DNA of 64,000 nt, from NCBI RefSeq assembly GCF_022701295.1, contig NZ_CP033204.1:3686501-3750500 (forward strand). Reading direction: 5' to 3'. Source of the DNA: Sphingopyxis sp. YF1. GTDB taxonomy: Bacteria > Pseudomonadota > Alphaproteobacteria > Sphingomonadales > Sphingomonadaceae. Position numbers and translations under genes: made by a program. The notes under the pieces are model-generated. The model was not told the origin of the DNA and did no database searches. It saw only the letters and a list, made by a program, of their open reading frames with translations. Positions 46,424-57,751 of this stretch are shown here, one piece after another; the stretch's first letter is position 1; each line of letters starts with the position of its first letter.

Positions 46424-46918
46424 CTACTGGCTCCCCGGGCCGCCGCCGCCGCCCATGCCGGGCGCACCCACGGCGCCGATATTGCCGAAGATATCCTCGA
46501 AGAAGCTGCGCTCGCGGCCAAGCGTCGGGGTCTTGTCGCCTTCGGGATTGAGCCGGCTCACCAGCTCGATCCCGGTGCGGTCGACCGCAGCGACGTTCCC
46601 CGCGGCGTCGAACCGGACGCGCAGCACCTGCTGGTTGACCGCGCGCGGATTGGCAAAGGCGAGCGCGCGCGTTTCGCGCGACAAATAATAATATTCATTG
46701 TTGCTGAACTGGCCGACGAAGGTCGGGCGTCCGAGCGTCTTTTCCACCGATTCGCGGTTGTCGACGCCGGGGGTGATCGCGTCGGTGAGCACCGGGTCGG
46801 CGACATAGCCCTGGCGTCCCTTGAGCTGGGTGCAGCCGCTGGTGCCGAGCGCCAGCGCGAGGCCGACGAGCAGGAGGCGCGCGCGCGGTCCGGACAAATG
46901 GGTCGTGATATGCGGCAT
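46424..46918 (-). CDS. bamE: Outer membrane assembly lipoprotein BamE
   Basis: 164 residues. Lipoprotein signal with TSGC (Cys29), then the SmpA/OmlA fold: DPVLTDAITPGVDNRESVEKTLGRPTFVGQF (core VEKTLGRPT) and a Gly/Pro-rich tail (GMGGGGGPGSQ). BamE stabilises the BAM complex. Divergent from the cytochrome bc1 chaperone gene, as in other alphaproteobacteria. Confidence 0.93.
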   Translation of the reverse strand: MPHITTHLSGPRARLLLVGLALALGTSGCTQLKGRQGYVADPVLTDAITPGVDNRESVEKTLGRPTFVGQFSNNEYYYLSRETRALAFANPRAVNQQVLRVRFDAAGNVAAVDRTGIELVSRLNPEGDKTPTLGRERSFFEDIFGNIGAVGAPGMGGGGGPGSQ

Positions 46919-47092
46919 CAATGGTCTCCGTTGCGCGTCTGTGCCGCTCGCCCCCGCGACTGCGCTTCTTTCGCCCGCGCCTCTTAGCGCCAAGCGGGCG
47001 CGACGCACAAGCCGCTTGTGGCGCGGCAAAGCTTGCTGGAGCCTGACCGGCGCCCCCTTTCGTCGCGTCCCGAAACGGCCTAAGCGGTGCGG

Positions 47093-47623
47093 ATGATTTC
47101 GCTTCGCAAATTTTTCAAGCCCGGCCCCGACCCGCGCGAGGCCATGCGCCCGCTGTGGGACGCGGTGATCGCCGCCGCCCGCCGGCCGCACTGGTACGTC
47201 GAGGGCGGGGTTCCCGACACGCTCGACGGCCGGTTCGACATGGTCAGCCTGGTGATGGCGCTGGTGCTTCACCGCATCGACGAGGATCCGGCGCAGGCGC
47301 TGGCCGGCGTCCAGTTCACCGAATTGTTCGTGAGCGACATGGACGGCCAGATGCGCCAGATCGGGTTCGGCGACATGGTCGTCGGCAAGCAGATCGGCCG
47401 GATGGTCGGCGCGCTCGGCGGACGGCTCGGCGCCTATCGCGCACCCGACGGATCGGAGGAGCTGCGCGAGGCGCTGGTGCGCAACCTGTGGCGCGGCAAG
47501 GCCCCCGCCGATGCGCATCTGGATCATGTCGTGGCCGAAATTGGCGCGCTGCGCCGTGCACTCACGGCGATGCCCGTCGCCGACCTCGTCGCGGCTGACC
47601 GGTTGCCCGTGGACCACGCATGA
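47093..47623 (+). CDS. Ubiquinol-cytochrome c chaperone (CBP3/UQCC1 family)
   Basis: 176 residues. The family signatures HWYVEGGVPDTLDGRFDMVSL (core PDTLDGRFDM) and FTELFVSDMDGQMRQIGFGDM (core DMDGQMRQ) identify a chaperone for cytochrome b / bc1 complex assembly. Start at 47093 (GTG at 47087 possible). Its stop overlaps the yceD start (ATGA). Confidence 0.88.
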   Translation: MISLRKFFKPGPDPREAMRPLWDAVIAAARRPHWYVEGGVPDTLDGRFDMVSLVMALVLHRIDEDPAQALAGVQFTELFVSDMDGQMRQIGFGDMVVGKQIGRMVGALGGRLGAYRAPDGSEELREALVRNLWRGKAPADAHLDHVVAEIGALRRALTAMPVADLVAADRLPVDHA

Positions 47624-48147
47624 TGACGCTCCCCGAATTTTCGCACGTCGTGACGCTCGCCGAAGCAGCGCAGGGGCGCAGTCTCGCGCTCGTCGCCGAC
47701 CCCGCGGCGCGCGCGGCGATCGCACGCCGGCTCGGCCTTGTGTCGCTCGACATGTTCGAGACCGACGTCGAGGTCCGCGCGGTCGCGGGCGGGATGGGCG
47801 TGCGCGGCACGGTGCGCGCCGCGCTGGTTCAGCCGTGCGCGGCAACCGACCTGCCGGTCGCGGCAGCGGTCAGCGAAGCCTTCGACCTTCGCTATCTGCG
47901 CGACATCGGCCCGGTCGAGCCCGAAGACGAGATCGAGCTCGGCGAGGAGGAGATCGACACGCTGCCGCTCGAACACGACCGCGTCGATGTCGGCGAAGTT
48001 GCGGTGCAGACGCTGTCGCTCGCGCTCGATCCCTATCCGCGCCACCCCGACGCCGACCGCATCCTCGCCGAAAAGGGCGTGCTGAGCGAAGAACAGGCGG
48101 GTCCGTTCGCCGCGCTCGCGGCGCTCAAGGGGAAAAAAGGCGGCTAA
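47620..48147 (+). CDS. yceD: YceD/DUF177 family protein
   Basis: 175 residues. N-terminal beta-region with VRGTVRAALVQPCAATDLPV (a Cys in the Q-P-C-x-x-T core) and an acidic C-terminal stretch (EPEDEIELGEEEID) are typical of YceD, which in plants is needed for 23S rRNA maturation. The usual rpmF and plsX neighbours do not follow. Coupled to the chaperone gene. Confidence 0.9.
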   Translation: MMTLPEFSHVVTLAEAAQGRSLALVADPAARAAIARRLGLVSLDMFETDVEVRAVAGGMGVRGTVRAALVQPCAATDLPVAAAVSEAFDLRYLRDIGPVEPEDEIELGEEEIDTLPLEHDRVDVGEVAVQTLSLALDPYPRHPDADRILAEKGVLSEEQAGPFAALAALKGKKGG

Positions 48148-48175
48148 GCTCCGTCAGGCGTGCGTCGCCTGCCGT

Positions 48176-48958
48176 TCAATCGAGGACAGACAGCCCCGGC
48201 GACGCTTCGGGCGGCGCGGTCGCGTCGTCCTCCTTGTCGCCTTCGGCGGCGGCCGGCGGGTCGGCGAGCAGGTCAGCCATCGCGTCGTCGAGGCTCGGTT
48301 CGGCCTTTTCGGGATCGTTTTTTTCGGGTTCGGCCTTCTTTGGAGCCTTCTTCGCGGGGAGCGCGGCCTCGCCGGCTTCCTCTGCCGCCGCCTTTTCGGC
48401 ACGGCTGGGCGGCAGCGCACCACCGAGCGCAGCGGTGAGACCGACGAGCTGTTCGCCGATCACCGTATCGACCGCGGGCGCGATCTCGTCGATCTTGAAG
48501 CGCATATAGCCGCCGACGACATAGTCGAAGCGGATCGCCGCGCCGGTCGGCGTCTCCTTGATCTGGATCGTCAGCGTGCCGGTCAGCGCCTCGCCCTGCA
48601 GCGGGCCGAAGGCGCCCGACAGGCGCAGGATTTCATTGGGTTTGGCAAAAAGGATGCGCGCATGCTGGACGCTGCCGAGCCCCTTGCCGGTGTCGGGCAG
48701 CTTTTCGCAAAAGCAGCCCCCCGCCTGCGAATCGAGCCAGAAATTGGCTGCGTCGCCCGACCAGCTGTGCGCTTTCGACCACCATTTCTGGGGCATGCGG
48801 AGCATTTTCCAGACATCCTCGGGGGTCGCGGCGACCTGCGCAGTATGCGCGACGGTGAAACCGAGTGCCCCCTGGTCGACGACCTTGGCCTGCGCCTGAG
48901 TCCCGGTGAGTACGGCAACCGGCAAAAGCGCCGTCGCCAGCATGATTTTCAGATTCAT
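48176..48958 (-). CDS. Periplasmic SRPBCC (START-like) protein
   Basis: 260 residues. Signal peptide cut near AQA (about residue 24); SRPBCC domain about 30-180 (HTAQVAATPEDVWKMLRMPQKWW, then a hydrophobic-ligand-cavity type strand series); then a low-complexity, charge-rich tail of about 75 residues (Lys/Glu/Ala/Pro, e.g. APKKAEPEKNDPEKAEP). Located where rpsM would be expected next to adk. Function unknown. Confidence 0.8.
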   Translation of the reverse strand: MNLKIMLATALLPVAVLTGTQAQAKVVDQGALGFTVAHTAQVAATPEDVWKMLRMPQKWWSKAHSWSGDAANFWLDSQAGGCFCEKLPDTGKGLGSVQHARILFAKPNEILRLSGAFGPLQGEALTGTLTIQIKETPTGAAIRFDYVVGGYMRFKIDEIAPAVDTVIGEQLVGLTAALGGALPPSRAEKAAAEEAGEAALPAKKAPKKAEPEKNDPEKAEPSLDDAMADLLADPPAAAEGDKEDDATAPPEASPGLSVLD

Positions 48959-48986
48959 CGCCCATCCCCCACCGCCACAGGGCTTC

Positions 48987-49067
48987 GTCATTGCGAGCGA
49001 AGCGAAGCAATCCAGGGCGGCCTTGCACCGCGCTGGATTGCCACGGGGCTGCGCCCCTCGCAATGAC
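48987..49067. repeat. Palindromic CATTGCGAGCGAAGCG intergenic repeat
   Basis: 81-bp element with outer arms GTCATTGCGAG (48987-48997) and CTCGCAATGAC (49057-49067) and inner arms CAATCCAG (49008-49015) and CTGGATTG (49033-49040). It lies between the divergent adk and SRPBCC ends and shares 20 bases exactly with 2292-2311. A REP-like dispersed repeat of this type is familiar in sphingomonad genomes. Confidence 0.85.
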
Positions 49068-49081
49068 GATGTGAAGGCTGG

Positions 49082-49747
49082 CTAGCCGGTCGTCGCGGCG
49101 CTGAGGATCGTCTCGATCGCATCGTTGACGACGTCGATGTCGGCCATGCCGTCGACGCGGGTCACGATGCCGCGCGCGTCGTAGATCGGCAGGATCGGCG
49201 CGGTCTTGGCGCGATATTCGGCCATGCGCGTGCGCACCGTTTCCTCATTATCGTCGGGACGGCGCTTGAATTCGTCGCTGCCGCAAACGTCGCAAACATT
49301 GGCCACCTTGGGCAGCTTGTAGCGATCATGATAGCCCGCGCCGCATTTTGCGCAGCTGAAGCGGCCGGTGATGCGGTCGACGAGCGCGTCTTCCTCGACC
49401 ACCAGTTCGATCACATGGTCGAGCTTGCGCCCGCGCGCGGCGAGAATCTCGTCGAGCGACGCGGCCTGCGCGGCGGTGCGCGGATAGCCGTCGAAGATCA
49501 CCGAGACGTCCCCGCCAAGTTCGTCGAGCCGTTCGCCGATCAGCCCCGAGACGATCGCGTCCGAGACGAGTTCGCCGGCGTCCATCACCGCCTTTGCCTG
49601 GACGCCGACCGGCGTCCCCGCCTTGACCGCAGCGCGCAGCATGTCACCGGTCGACAGCTGCACCATGCCATGCTCGTCCTCGAGCCTGACCGCCTGCGTT
49701 CCCTTGCCCGCCCCCGGCGGTCCCAGCAAAATGATATTGAGCGTCAT
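49082..49747 (-). CDS. adk: Adenylate kinase (zinc type)
   Basis: 221 residues. P-loop GPPGAGKGT (9-17), NMP-binding and LID domains; the LID carries four Cys (CAKCG and CDVCG) typical of zinc-stabilised long adenylate kinases. DGYPRTAAQA and RTDDNEETVRTR-like RRPDDNEETVRTR are family signatures. Follows secY in the spc operon. Confidence 0.97.
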   Translation of the reverse strand: MTLNIILLGPPGAGKGTQAVRLEDEHGMVQLSTGDMLRAAVKAGTPVGVQAKAVMDAGELVSDAIVSGLIGERLDELGGDVSVIFDGYPRTAAQAASLDEILAARGRKLDHVIELVVEEDALVDRITGRFSCAKCGAGYHDRYKLPKVANVCDVCGSDEFKRRPDDNEETVRTRMAEYRAKTAPILPIYDARGIVTRVDGMADIDVVNDAIETILSAATTG

Positions 49748-49798
49748 GGAAGCCCCTGTTTCCCCATTGCTTGAGTCGGGATTGGCCTAGCGGGCGCT

Positions 49799-51172
<1,374 letters not shown>

Positions 51173-51472
51173 GGTATCTTTCCTCGAGTGGCGGACCGCG
51201 CCCCCCGCGACCCGGCGCCTATGTGCGTTCGAAGGTCACGAAGCGCAAGGGGAAAGGCCCATTTAGCGGTGAGCCGACGCTCCTGTGCCGCTTTGAATAT
51301 CCGTTCGCATCGTGCGAAACCGGGATGCACCCGCAACCGGGCATTGTTCCGGAAGATGCCCCGGCCCGCCGGCCTGTCCGCTGTGCCTGCAAGGCAGGCG
51401 GCGGATGGGCGCCAGCAGGAACGGGCGCGTCATATGCCGAGGGGCGATCCTTCCGGACCGCCCCTTCGATCA
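51173..51472. other. secY-rplO gap, no gene
   Basis: 300 bp. A small hairpin GCCTGC-AAG-GCAGGC is seen in the middle. No credible ORF or recognised RNA element. It may contain an internal promoter for secY-adk, but no clear hexamers were identified. Confidence 0.5.
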
Positions 51473-51964
51473 TTATTCAGCCTTGGCTTCTTCAGCCGCC
51501 GCGGCAGGCAGTTCGACCTTGCCGCCGGCCTTTTCGACCGCCGCGATCGCGCCCTTCGACGCGCCGGCGACCGCGAAGCTCAGCTTCGCCGTCAGTTCGC
51601 CCTTGGCGAGGAGGCGGACGCCGTCCTTGCCGCCGCGGGCAACACCCGCCGCCTTGAGCGCGGCATGGTCGACGACGGCCTTGGCGTCGAGCTTCTTCTC
51701 GTCGACGAGCTTCTGCACCTGGCCGAGGTTCACGATCGCGAAATCCTTGGCGAAGATGTTGTTGAAGCCGCGCTTCGGGATGCGCATGTGGAGCGGCATC
51801 TGGCCGCCCTCGAAGCCGTTGATCGCGACGCCGCTGCGGGCCTTCTGGCCCTTCTGACCGCGGCCGGCGGTCTTGCCCTTGCCCGAGCCGATGCCGCGTC
51901 CGACGCGCATGCGGCCCTTGCGGGCGCCGTTGTTGTCACGAAGATCGTTGAGCTTGATAGTCAT
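51473..51964 (-). CDS. rplO: 50S ribosomal protein L15
   Basis: 163 residues with [37 protein letters not shown] (core [15 protein letters not shown]) at the N-terminus. Usual order rpmD-rplO is broken by a DUF1737 gene immediately to the right. Confidence 0.96.
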   Translation of the reverse strand: MTIKLNDLRDNNGARKGRMRVGRGIGSGKGKTAGRGQKGQKARSGVAINGFEGGQMPLHMRIPKRGFNNIFAKDFAIVNLGQVQKLVDEKKLDAKAVVDHAALKAAGVARGGKDGVRLLAKGELTAKLSFAVAGASKGAIAAVEKAGGKVELPAAAAEEAKAE

Positions 51965-52020
51965 TATAATGCACTCGCTTTCGCTGTGTTCGCGCTGGGA
52001 CCGTACCGCCTGCGGCGGGA

Positions 52021-52227
52021 TCAGTCGGGTTCGATTTCGCTCGACGGCTGAAAGCCGGAATAGGGTCCGGCCTTTTCCATCACGATGGCCTGGGCGACAT
52101 AGCCGCGGCCATCGACACTGGTGATCGACGGGCTGCCGTGAAGCTGCCACCCCCGGTTGAGCAGCCCCTCGACGCGCGCGCAGAAGGCGGCATCGTCGGG
52201 ACCGGTCAACAGGCGGTAGAGCTTCAT
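52021..52227 (-). CDS. DUF1737 small protein
   Basis: 68 residues: [33 protein letters not shown] and VAQAIVME are the core DUF1737 pattern. Function unknown. It sits in frame and strand with the spc ribosomal operon between rpmD and rplO, 5 bases after rpmD, so it is likely co-transcribed. Confidence 0.85.
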   Translation of the reverse strand: MKLYRLLTGPDDAAFCARVEGLLNRGWQLHGSPSITSVDGRGYVAQAIVMEKAGPYSGFQPSSEIEPD

Positions 52228-52232
52228 GGCGT

Positions 52233-52418
52233 TCAGCCCTCGACGACTTCCACCATGTGCGGCAGCTTGCGAATCATGCCGCGCACTTCGGGGGTATCGA
52301 CCAGTTCGACCTCGCGGTGCATCTTGCCCAGGCCGAGGCCGGTCAGGATGGCGCGCTGGCCCTTGGGACGACGGATCGGCGAGCCGATCTGGCGAATCTT
52401 GATCTTCTTGTCGGCCAT
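52233..52418 (-). CDS. rpmD: 50S ribosomal protein L30
   Basis: 61 residues. [29 protein letters not shown] covers the L30 core (motif [13 protein letters not shown]). In order after rpsE. Confidence 0.95.
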   Translation of the reverse strand: MADKKIKIRQIGSPIRRPKGQRAILTGLGLGKMHREVELVDTPEVRGMIRKLPHMVEVVEG

Positions 52419-52422
52419 GGTC

Positions 52423-53121
52423 TTACTCCGTCACCGCCGCGGCTTCGGCCTCGGCTGCGCGGTCGGACACGCCGCCACGCTTGATCAGGTCCGAAACCTT
52501 CTTGCCGCGACGCTGCGCGACCGACTTCGGGCTGGTCTGTTCGCCCAGCGCTTCGAAGGTCGCGCGGATCATGTTGTAGGGGTTCGAGGTGCCGACCGAC
52601 TTGGTCACCACGTCGGCAACGCCCAGCGATTCGAACACGGCGCGCATCGGGCCGCCGGCGATGATGCCGGTCCCGGCAGGCGCCGAGCGCAGCGTCACAT
52701 TGCCGGCGCCGAAGTGGCCGCGACCGTCATGGTGCAGCGTACGACCGTCGCGCAGCGGAACGCGAATCATCGCCTTCTTCGCGGCAGCGGTCGCCTTCGA
52801 AATCGCTTCGGGCACTTCGCGCGCCTTGCCGTGACCGAAACCGGCGCGGCCCTTGCCGTCGCCGACGACGACGAGCGCGGCGAAACCGAAGCGCTTGCCG
52901 CCCTTCACGGTCTTCGAGACGCGGTTGATGTGGACGAGCTTTTCAATCAGCTCTTCACCGCCATCCTCGTCGCGCGGACGACGATCGTCGCGGCGGCCAC
53001 GGCCACCGTCACGGCCGCCACGACCGCCATCGCGGCCGCCGCCACGGCCGCGGCGCGGAGCCTGGCCCTCGGTCGGGGTCGCCTCGGGGGCGCCTTCGGC
53101 GTTCTGAATTTCGTCTGCCAT
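52423..53121 (-). CDS. rpsE: 30S ribosomal protein S5
   Basis: 232 residues. The N-terminal about 60 residues are a Gly/Arg/Asp-rich extension ([14 protein letters not shown]) seen in sphingomonad S5; then the S5 double-stranded-RNA-like domain [21 protein letters not shown] and C-terminal domain. Function in decoding fidelity. Confidence 0.95.
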   Translation of the reverse strand: MADEIQNAEGAPEATPTEGQAPRRGRGGGRDGGRGGRDGGRGRRDDRRPRDEDGGEELIEKLVHINRVSKTVKGGKRFGFAALVVVGDGKGRAGFGHGKAREVPEAISKATAAAKKAMIRVPLRDGRTLHHDGRGHFGAGNVTLRSAPAGTGIIAGGPMRAVFESLGVADVVTKSVGTSNPYNMIRATFEALGEQTSPKSVAQRRGKKVSDLIKRGGVSDRAAEAEAAAVTE

Positions 53122-53123
53122 GA

Positions 53124-53477
53124 TTAGAACTCCAATCCGCCTTCGCGAGCCGCGTCGGCCAGCGCCTTGATGCGCCCGTGGAACAGGAAGCCGCCGCGGT
53201 CGAACACGACCTGCGTCACGCCCGCCTTCTTGGCGGCGTCGGCGAGGCGCTTGCCAACGTCAGCCGCAGCTGCCGTGGTCGCGCCGGTCTTGCCGCGGAC
53301 ATCCTTGTCGAGCGTCGAAGCCGAAGCCAGCGTCTTGCCGGCGGCGTCGTCGATGAGCTGCGCATAGATGTGACGGCCCGAGCGGTGCACCGAAAGGCGC
53401 GGACGTCCGGCGGCGCGCTGACGAAGAGCGGTACGGACGCGCTGGCGGCGTTTTTGGAAAGGGGTAAGATGTGCCAT
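53124..53477 (-). CDS. rplR: 50S ribosomal protein L18
   Basis: 117 residues. [20 protein letters not shown] and [28 protein letters not shown] (core [13 protein letters not shown]) are L18 signatures. 5S rRNA-binding. Confidence 0.96.
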   Translation of the reverse strand: MAHLTPFQKRRQRVRTALRQRAAGRPRLSVHRSGRHIYAQLIDDAAGKTLASASTLDKDVRGKTGATTAAAADVGKRLADAAKKAGVTQVVFDRGGFLFHGRIKALADAAREGGLEF

Positions 53478-53480
53478 GGC

Positions 53481-54014
53481 TTACTTCTTCTTGCCTTCTT
53501 TGCGGAAGATGTACTCGCCGCGATACTTGATGCCCTTGCCCTTGTAGGGCTCCGGCTTGCGCCAACGACGGATTTCCGCCGCGACCTGACCGACCTTCTG
53601 CTTGTCGATACCGGTGATCTCGATCGTCGTGTTGTCCGGCGTCTTGATCTCGATGCCTTCGGGCACCGCGAAATCGACATCATGGCTGTAGCCGAGCTGC
53701 AGCTTGAGCGTCTTGCCCTGCGAGTTGGCGCGGTAGCCAACGCCGGTGATCTCGAGAACCTTGGTGAAACCCTCGGTCACACCGGTGATCAGGTTCTGGA
53801 CCAGCGTGCGCTGCATGCCCCAGAAAGCGCGAGCTTCGCGGGTCGAGTTCGCGGGCTGCACCGAAATGCTGCCTTCGCCGACTTCGTAGGTGATGAGGTC
53901 GGACAGCGGCATCGCGAGGGTGCCCTTCGGCCCCTTCACCGACAGCTGGCCGCCGTCGATCGCGGCGGTGACACCGCCGGGGATCGCTACTGCCTTTTTA
54001 CCAATGCGCGACAT
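53481..54014 (-). CDS. rplF: 50S ribosomal protein L6
   Basis: 177 residues with two L6 alpha-beta repeats; [21 protein letters not shown] near the C-terminus is typical. Its start codon shares one base with the rpsH stop. Confidence 0.96.
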   Translation of the reverse strand: MSRIGKKAVAIPGGVTAAIDGGQLSVKGPKGTLAMPLSDLITYEVGEGSISVQPANSTREARAFWGMQRTLVQNLITGVTEGFTKVLEITGVGYRANSQGKTLKLQLGYSHDVDFAVPEGIEIKTPDNTTIEITGIDKQKVGQVAAEIRRWRKPEPYKGKGIKYRGEYIFRKEGKKK

Positions 54015-54418
54015 CAGAACACCTCCGCCAGCACTTCGCCGCCGACATTATGCTCGCGAGCCTCGGCGTCCGAGAGAACGCCGCGCGGGGTCGACACGAT
54101 GGTGATGCCCAGGCCGTTGCGCACGATCGGCAGCTCTTTCGAGCCCGAATAGACGCGGCGGCCCGGCTTCGAGACGCGGGCCACGTGGCGGATCGCCGGC
54201 TGGCCTTCGAAATATTTCAGCTCGATGCGGATGCCCTTGTGCTGGCCCTTCGTGCCCAGCGCTTCTTCGCTGTAGCCGCGGATATAGCCTTCGCGCTGGA
54301 GCACATCGAGAACGCGGACGCGCAGGGTCGAGGCGGGAGTGAGGACGCTGTCCTTCTTCGCCTGCTGGCCGTTGCGGATGCGGGTGAGCATGTCACCCAG
54401 AGGATCGGTCATTGCCAT
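54014..54418 (-). CDS. rpsH: 30S ribosomal protein S8
   Basis: 134 residues from ATG 54418, or 132 from ATG 54412 ([13 protein letters not shown]). [20 protein letters not shown] is the S8 C-terminal signature. RNA-binding; in E. coli it represses this operon. Confidence 0.95.
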   Translation of the reverse strand: MAMTDPLGDMLTRIRNGQQAKKDSVLTPASTLRVRVLDVLQREGYIRGYSEEALGTKGQHKGIRIELKYFEGQPAIRHVARVSKPGRRVYSGSKELPIVRNGLGITIVSTPRGVLSDAEAREHNVGGEVLAEVF

Positions 54419-54430
54419 CTTGCGTCTTCC

Positions 54431-54736
54431 TTACCAGCTCGACTTCACAACGCCGGGGATCAGGCCCTTGTTGGCCAGATCGCGGAGCTGAATACGGCAC
54501 AGCCGGAACTTGCGATAATAAGCGCGCGGACGCCCGGTCATCTCGCAGCGGTTGCGGATACGGGTCGGATTGCCGTTGCGCGGGATTTCCGCCATCTTGA
54601 GGCGCGCGATCAGACGCTCGCCATCGTCGAGCGAGGTGTCGGCCGCAATGGCCTTCAGCTTCGCATAACGGCCGGCATATTTCTTCACCAGCTTCTTGCG
54701 ACGCTCATTCTTGTTCGTCGAACTCAGTTTCGCCAT
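54431..54736 (-). CDS. rpsN: 30S ribosomal protein S14
   Basis: 101 residues. Cys-minus long S14 ([22 protein letters not shown] with one Cys rather than CxxC). In standard order after rplE. Confidence 0.95.
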   Translation of the reverse strand: MAKLSSTNKNERRKKLVKKYAGRYAKLKAIAADTSLDDGERLIARLKMAEIPRNGNPTRIRNRCEMTGRPRAYYRKFRLCRIQLRDLANKGLIPGVVKSSW

Positions 54737-54785
54737 GACTTAAGTTCTCTTTCCTTCTTGAAAGAGCCTGCCAGATCCCGGGGGA

Positions 54786-55364
54786 TCAGGCGGCTTCCTT
54801 TTCCTGCGCTTCGATCGGGAAGGGGAAGCCGAACAGCTTGAGCAGTTCGCGGGCTTCCTCGTCGGTGCGAGCGGTGGTGGTGACGATCACGTCCATGCCG
54901 CGCACCTGGTCGATGCGGTCATAGTTGATCTCGGGGAAGATGATCTGTTCCTTGAGGCCCATGGCATAGTTGCCACGGCCGTCGAAGCTGGTCGCCGACA
55001 CGCCGCGGAAGTCGCGGATACGCGGCATCGCGATCGTGATCAGGCGATCGAGGAACTCGTACATGCGTTCGCGGCGCAGGGTGACCTTGCAACCGATCGG
55101 CATGCCTTCGCGCAGCTTGAACTGGGCGATCGACTTCTTGGCCTTGGTCACGACGGGCTTCTGGCCGGCGATGAGTTCCATCTCGGCAGCTGCCGATTCG
55201 ACCTTCTTCTTGTCCTGCGTGGCTTCGCCGACGCCCATGTTGAGCGTGATCTTCTCGATCTTCGGCACTTCCATCACATTCTTGTAACCGAATTTCTCGG
55301 TCATCGCCTTGACGATCACATCGTCATAGCGCTTGCGCATGCGCGGGGTGTAGTTGTCAGCCAT
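54786..55364 (-). CDS. rplE: 50S ribosomal protein L5
   Basis: 192 residues; [14 protein letters not shown] and [18 protein letters not shown] (core RGMDVIVTT) are L5 signatures. 5S rRNA-binding. Start overlaps the rplX end by eight bases. Confidence 0.96.
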   Translation of the reverse strand: MADNYTPRMRKRYDDVIVKAMTEKFGYKNVMEVPKIEKITLNMGVGEATQDKKKVESAAAEMELIAGQKPVVTKAKKSIAQFKLREGMPIGCKVTLRRERMYEFLDRLITIAMPRIRDFRGVSATSFDGRGNYAMGLKEQIIFPEINYDRIDQVRGMDVIVTTTARTDEEARELLKLFGFPFPIEAQEKEAA

Positions 55365-55674
55365 TGATGGTCTCCCCGGACTTCACGGCCACGCGGACCT
55401 TCTTGCCGTCCTTGGTTTCGAAGCGCACGCGCGTCGGCTTGCCGGTCTTGGGATCGGCGAGCGCCACCTTGCTCGCGTAGAGCGGTGCTTCCTTGCGCTC
55501 GAGGCCGCCCTGCGGATCCTGCTGGCTCGGCTTCTTGTGGCGCGTGATGATGTTGACGCCCGCGACGACGACCTTGCCGTCCTTCGGCAGGCTCTGCGTC
55601 ACTTCGCCCGTCTTGCCCTTGTCCTTGCCGGACAGGATGACGACCGTGTCGCCCTTCTTGATCTTGTTCGCCAT
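55357..55674 (-). CDS. rplX: 50S ribosomal protein L24
   Basis: 105 residues. [20 protein letters not shown], the L24 KOW motif, is at the N-terminus, and [16 protein letters not shown] follows. In order after rplN. Confidence 0.96.
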   Translation of the reverse strand: MANKIKKGDTVVILSGKDKGKTGEVTQSLPKDGKVVVAGVNIITRHKKPSQQDPQGGLERKEAPLYASKVALADPKTGKPTRVRFETKDGKKVRVAVKSGETING

Positions 55675-55676
55675 GG

Positions 55677-56045
55677 TCAGAGCACCTCCGGCGCCAGGCT
55701 GATGATCTTCATATAGCCCTTGCCGCGCAGCTCGCGGACGACGGGGCCGAAGATACGGGTGCCAATCGGCTCCTCGTTCTTGTTGACGAGCACGGCGGCG
55801 TTGCTGTCGAAACGGATCACCGAACCGTCGGCGCGGCGCACGTCCTTGGCGGTGCGGACGATGACGGCGCGATGGACGTCACCCTTCTTCACCTTGCCGC
55901 GCGGCTGCGCTTCCTTGATCGACACGACGATGACGTCGCCGACGCCGGCGGTGCGACGCTTCGACCCGCCCAGCACCTTGATGCACTGGACGCGCTTGGC
56001 GCCGCTGTTGTCGGCGACTTCCAATTGTGACTGCATCTGGATCAT
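55677..56045 (-). CDS. rplN: 50S ribosomal protein L14
   Basis: 122 residues. [21 protein letters not shown] start and [22 protein letters not shown] core (motif VVSIKEA) identify L14. Confidence 0.97.
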   Translation of the reverse strand: MIQMQSQLEVADNSGAKRVQCIKVLGGSKRRTAGVGDVIVVSIKEAQPRGKVKKGDVHRAVIVRTAKDVRRADGSVIRFDSNAAVLVNKNEEPIGTRIFGPVVRELRGKGYMKIISLAPEVL

Positions 56046-56113
56046 CGATGCATTTCCTTCTTACCTGGCCTACCGGGTCGTCCCGGCGGTTCCGTGAAAA
56101 TAAGCGCGAAGCC

Positions 56114-56380
56114 TCAGGCTTCGGCCGCTTTCGGCTTGGCGGAGGTTTCGACCTTGTCGAGCACCTTCCACGTCTTCAGCTTCGAAATCGGCTTCGTTTC
56201 CTCGATGCGGACGGTTTCGCCAGCCTTGACGCTGTTGTCCTCATCATGGGCGTGATACTTTTTCGAACGACGGATGATCTTGCCGTAGAGCGGGTGCTTC
56301 ACCTTCCGCTCCACCTTCACCACGACGGTCTTGTCGCCCTTGTCGGACACCACCGTGCCGGTCAGAATGCGCTTCGGCAT
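56114..56380 (-). CDS. rpsQ: 30S ribosomal protein S17
   Basis: 88 residues. [20 protein letters not shown] and [11 protein letters not shown] are S17 signatures. In order after rpmC, with a basic C-terminal tail. Confidence 0.96.
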   Translation of the reverse strand: MPKRILTGTVVSDKGDKTVVVKVERKVKHPLYGKIIRRSKKYHAHDEDNSVKAGETVRIEETKPISKLKTWKVLDKVETSAKPKAAEA

Positions 56381-56391
56381 GGTCAGTCTCC

Positions 56392-56595
56392 TTACTTCGC
56401 AGCCGAGCGCGAACGCTCGGTCTGCTGCGTCTTGATGCGAGCGATCGAACGCCGCACTTCCTTGACGCGCGATGCCTTTTCAAGCTGGCCGGTGGCCGCC
56501 TGGAAGCGGAGGTTGAACGCCTCGCGCTTCAGTTCGCCAAGCTGTTCGGCGAGCTGGTCGTCGGTCTTGGCCTTGAAATCTTCGGTCTTGGCCAT
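56392..56595 (-). CDS. rpmC: 50S ribosomal protein L29
   Basis: 67 residues; [28 protein letters not shown] covers the L29 helical hairpin (core [12 protein letters not shown]). ATG at 56595 gives the usual short N-terminus. Confidence 0.95.
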   Translation of the reverse strand: MAKTEDFKAKTDDQLAEQLGELKREAFNLRFQAATGQLEKASRVKEVRRSIARIKTQQTERSRSAAK

Positions 56596-56599
56596 GTCC

Positions 56600-57031
56600 T
56601 TAACCCTCCAGGTGCGAGGTGTCGCCGAGGCGGGCAACGACCTTCGTCTTGATCGGCAGCTTCATCGCCGCGCGCTCGAACGCCAGCGCGGCCACGGGGC
56701 CCGGAACGCCGTCGAGTTCGAACAGGATGCGGCCCGGCTTCACGCGCGCGGCCCAGAATTCCGGCGAACCCTTGCCCTTGCCCATGCGGACTTCGGCGGG
56801 CTTCGACGACACGGGGACGTCGGGAAACACGCGGATCCAGAGGCGGCCCTGACGCTTGATCGCACGGCTGATCGCGCGGCGCGCCGCTTCGATCTGGCGC
56901 GCGGTGATGCGCTCGGGTTCCATCGCCTTCAGCCCGTAGGAGCCGAAGTTCAGCGCGGTGCCGCCCTTGGCGTTGCCGTGGATACGGCCCTTGAACGCCT
57001 TGCGGAACTTGGTCTTTTTCGGTTGCAGCAT
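56600..57031 (-). CDS. rplP: 50S ribosomal protein L16
   Basis: 143 residues. [15 protein letters not shown] at the start and [24 protein letters not shown] (core [12 protein letters not shown]) are L16 signatures. Lies near the peptidyl transferase centre. Confidence 0.97.
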   Translation of the reverse strand: MLQPKKTKFRKAFKGRIHGNAKGGTALNFGSYGLKAMEPERITARQIEAARRAISRAIKRQGRLWIRVFPDVPVSSKPAEVRMGKGKGSPEFWAARVKPGRILFELDGVPGPVAALAFERAAMKLPIKTKVVARLGDTSHLEG

Positions 57032-57042
57032 GTCAGCAGTCC

Positions 57043-57750
57043 TTAGCGGCGATCTTCACGAGCCGGACGGACACCGGTCGTCTGTGCGTCGAGCATCAGA
57101 CGGTCGGTCGCCATCGGGTCATGACCCAGGATCTCGCCCTTGAAGATCCACACCTTGATCCCGCACACGCCATAGGCAGTGTGCGCTTCGGCTTCGGCAT
57201 AGTCGACATTGGCGCGCAGCGTGTGCAGCGGCACGCGACCTTCGCGATACCATTCGGTGCGGGCGATCTCGGCACCGCCGAGACGGCCGGCGCAGTTGAT
57301 GCGGATGCCCTCGGCGCCGAGACGCATCGCCGACTGCACGGCGCGCTTCATGGCGCGGCGGAACGCCACGCGGCGCTCGAGCTGGTCGGCAATGCCCTGG
57401 CCGACGAGCTTGGCGTCGACCTCGGGCTTGCGGATTTCGACGATGTTCAGCGACACGTCGCTGCCGGTCAGTTCGCCGAGCTGCTTGCGCAGCTTTTCGA
57501 TGTCGGCGCCCTTCTTGCCGATGATGACGCCCGGACGGGCGGCATAGATCGACACGCGGCAAAGCTTCGCGGGACGCTCGATCACCACCTTCGAGATCGC
57601 GGCCTGCGGCAGCGTCTTGAAGATGAAGTTGCGGATCTTCAGATCCTCGATGAGCATGCGCCCATAGTCCTGCCCTTCGGCGAACCAGCGACTGTCCCAG
57701 GTGCGGTTGACCTGCAGGCGCAGGCCGATCGGATTGCTCTTCTGGCCCAT
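57043..57750 (-). CDS. rpsC: 30S ribosomal protein S3
   Basis: 235 residues; KH-domain [18 protein letters not shown] and [19 protein letters not shown]-terminus. The ATG at 57750 is set by the conserved MGQKSNP start rather than the upstream in-frame ATG, which lies inside rplV. Confidence 0.97.
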   Translation of the reverse strand: MGQKSNPIGLRLQVNRTWDSRWFAEGQDYGRMLIEDLKIRNFIFKTLPQAAISKVVIERPAKLCRVSIYAARPGVIIGKKGADIEKLRKQLGELTGSDVSLNIVEIRKPEVDAKLVGQGIADQLERRVAFRRAMKRAVQSAMRLGAEGIRINCAGRLGGAEIARTEWYREGRVPLHTLRANVDYAEAEAHTAYGVCGIKVWIFKGEILGHDPMATDRLMLDAQTTGVRPAREDRR

Positions 57751-57751
57751 C

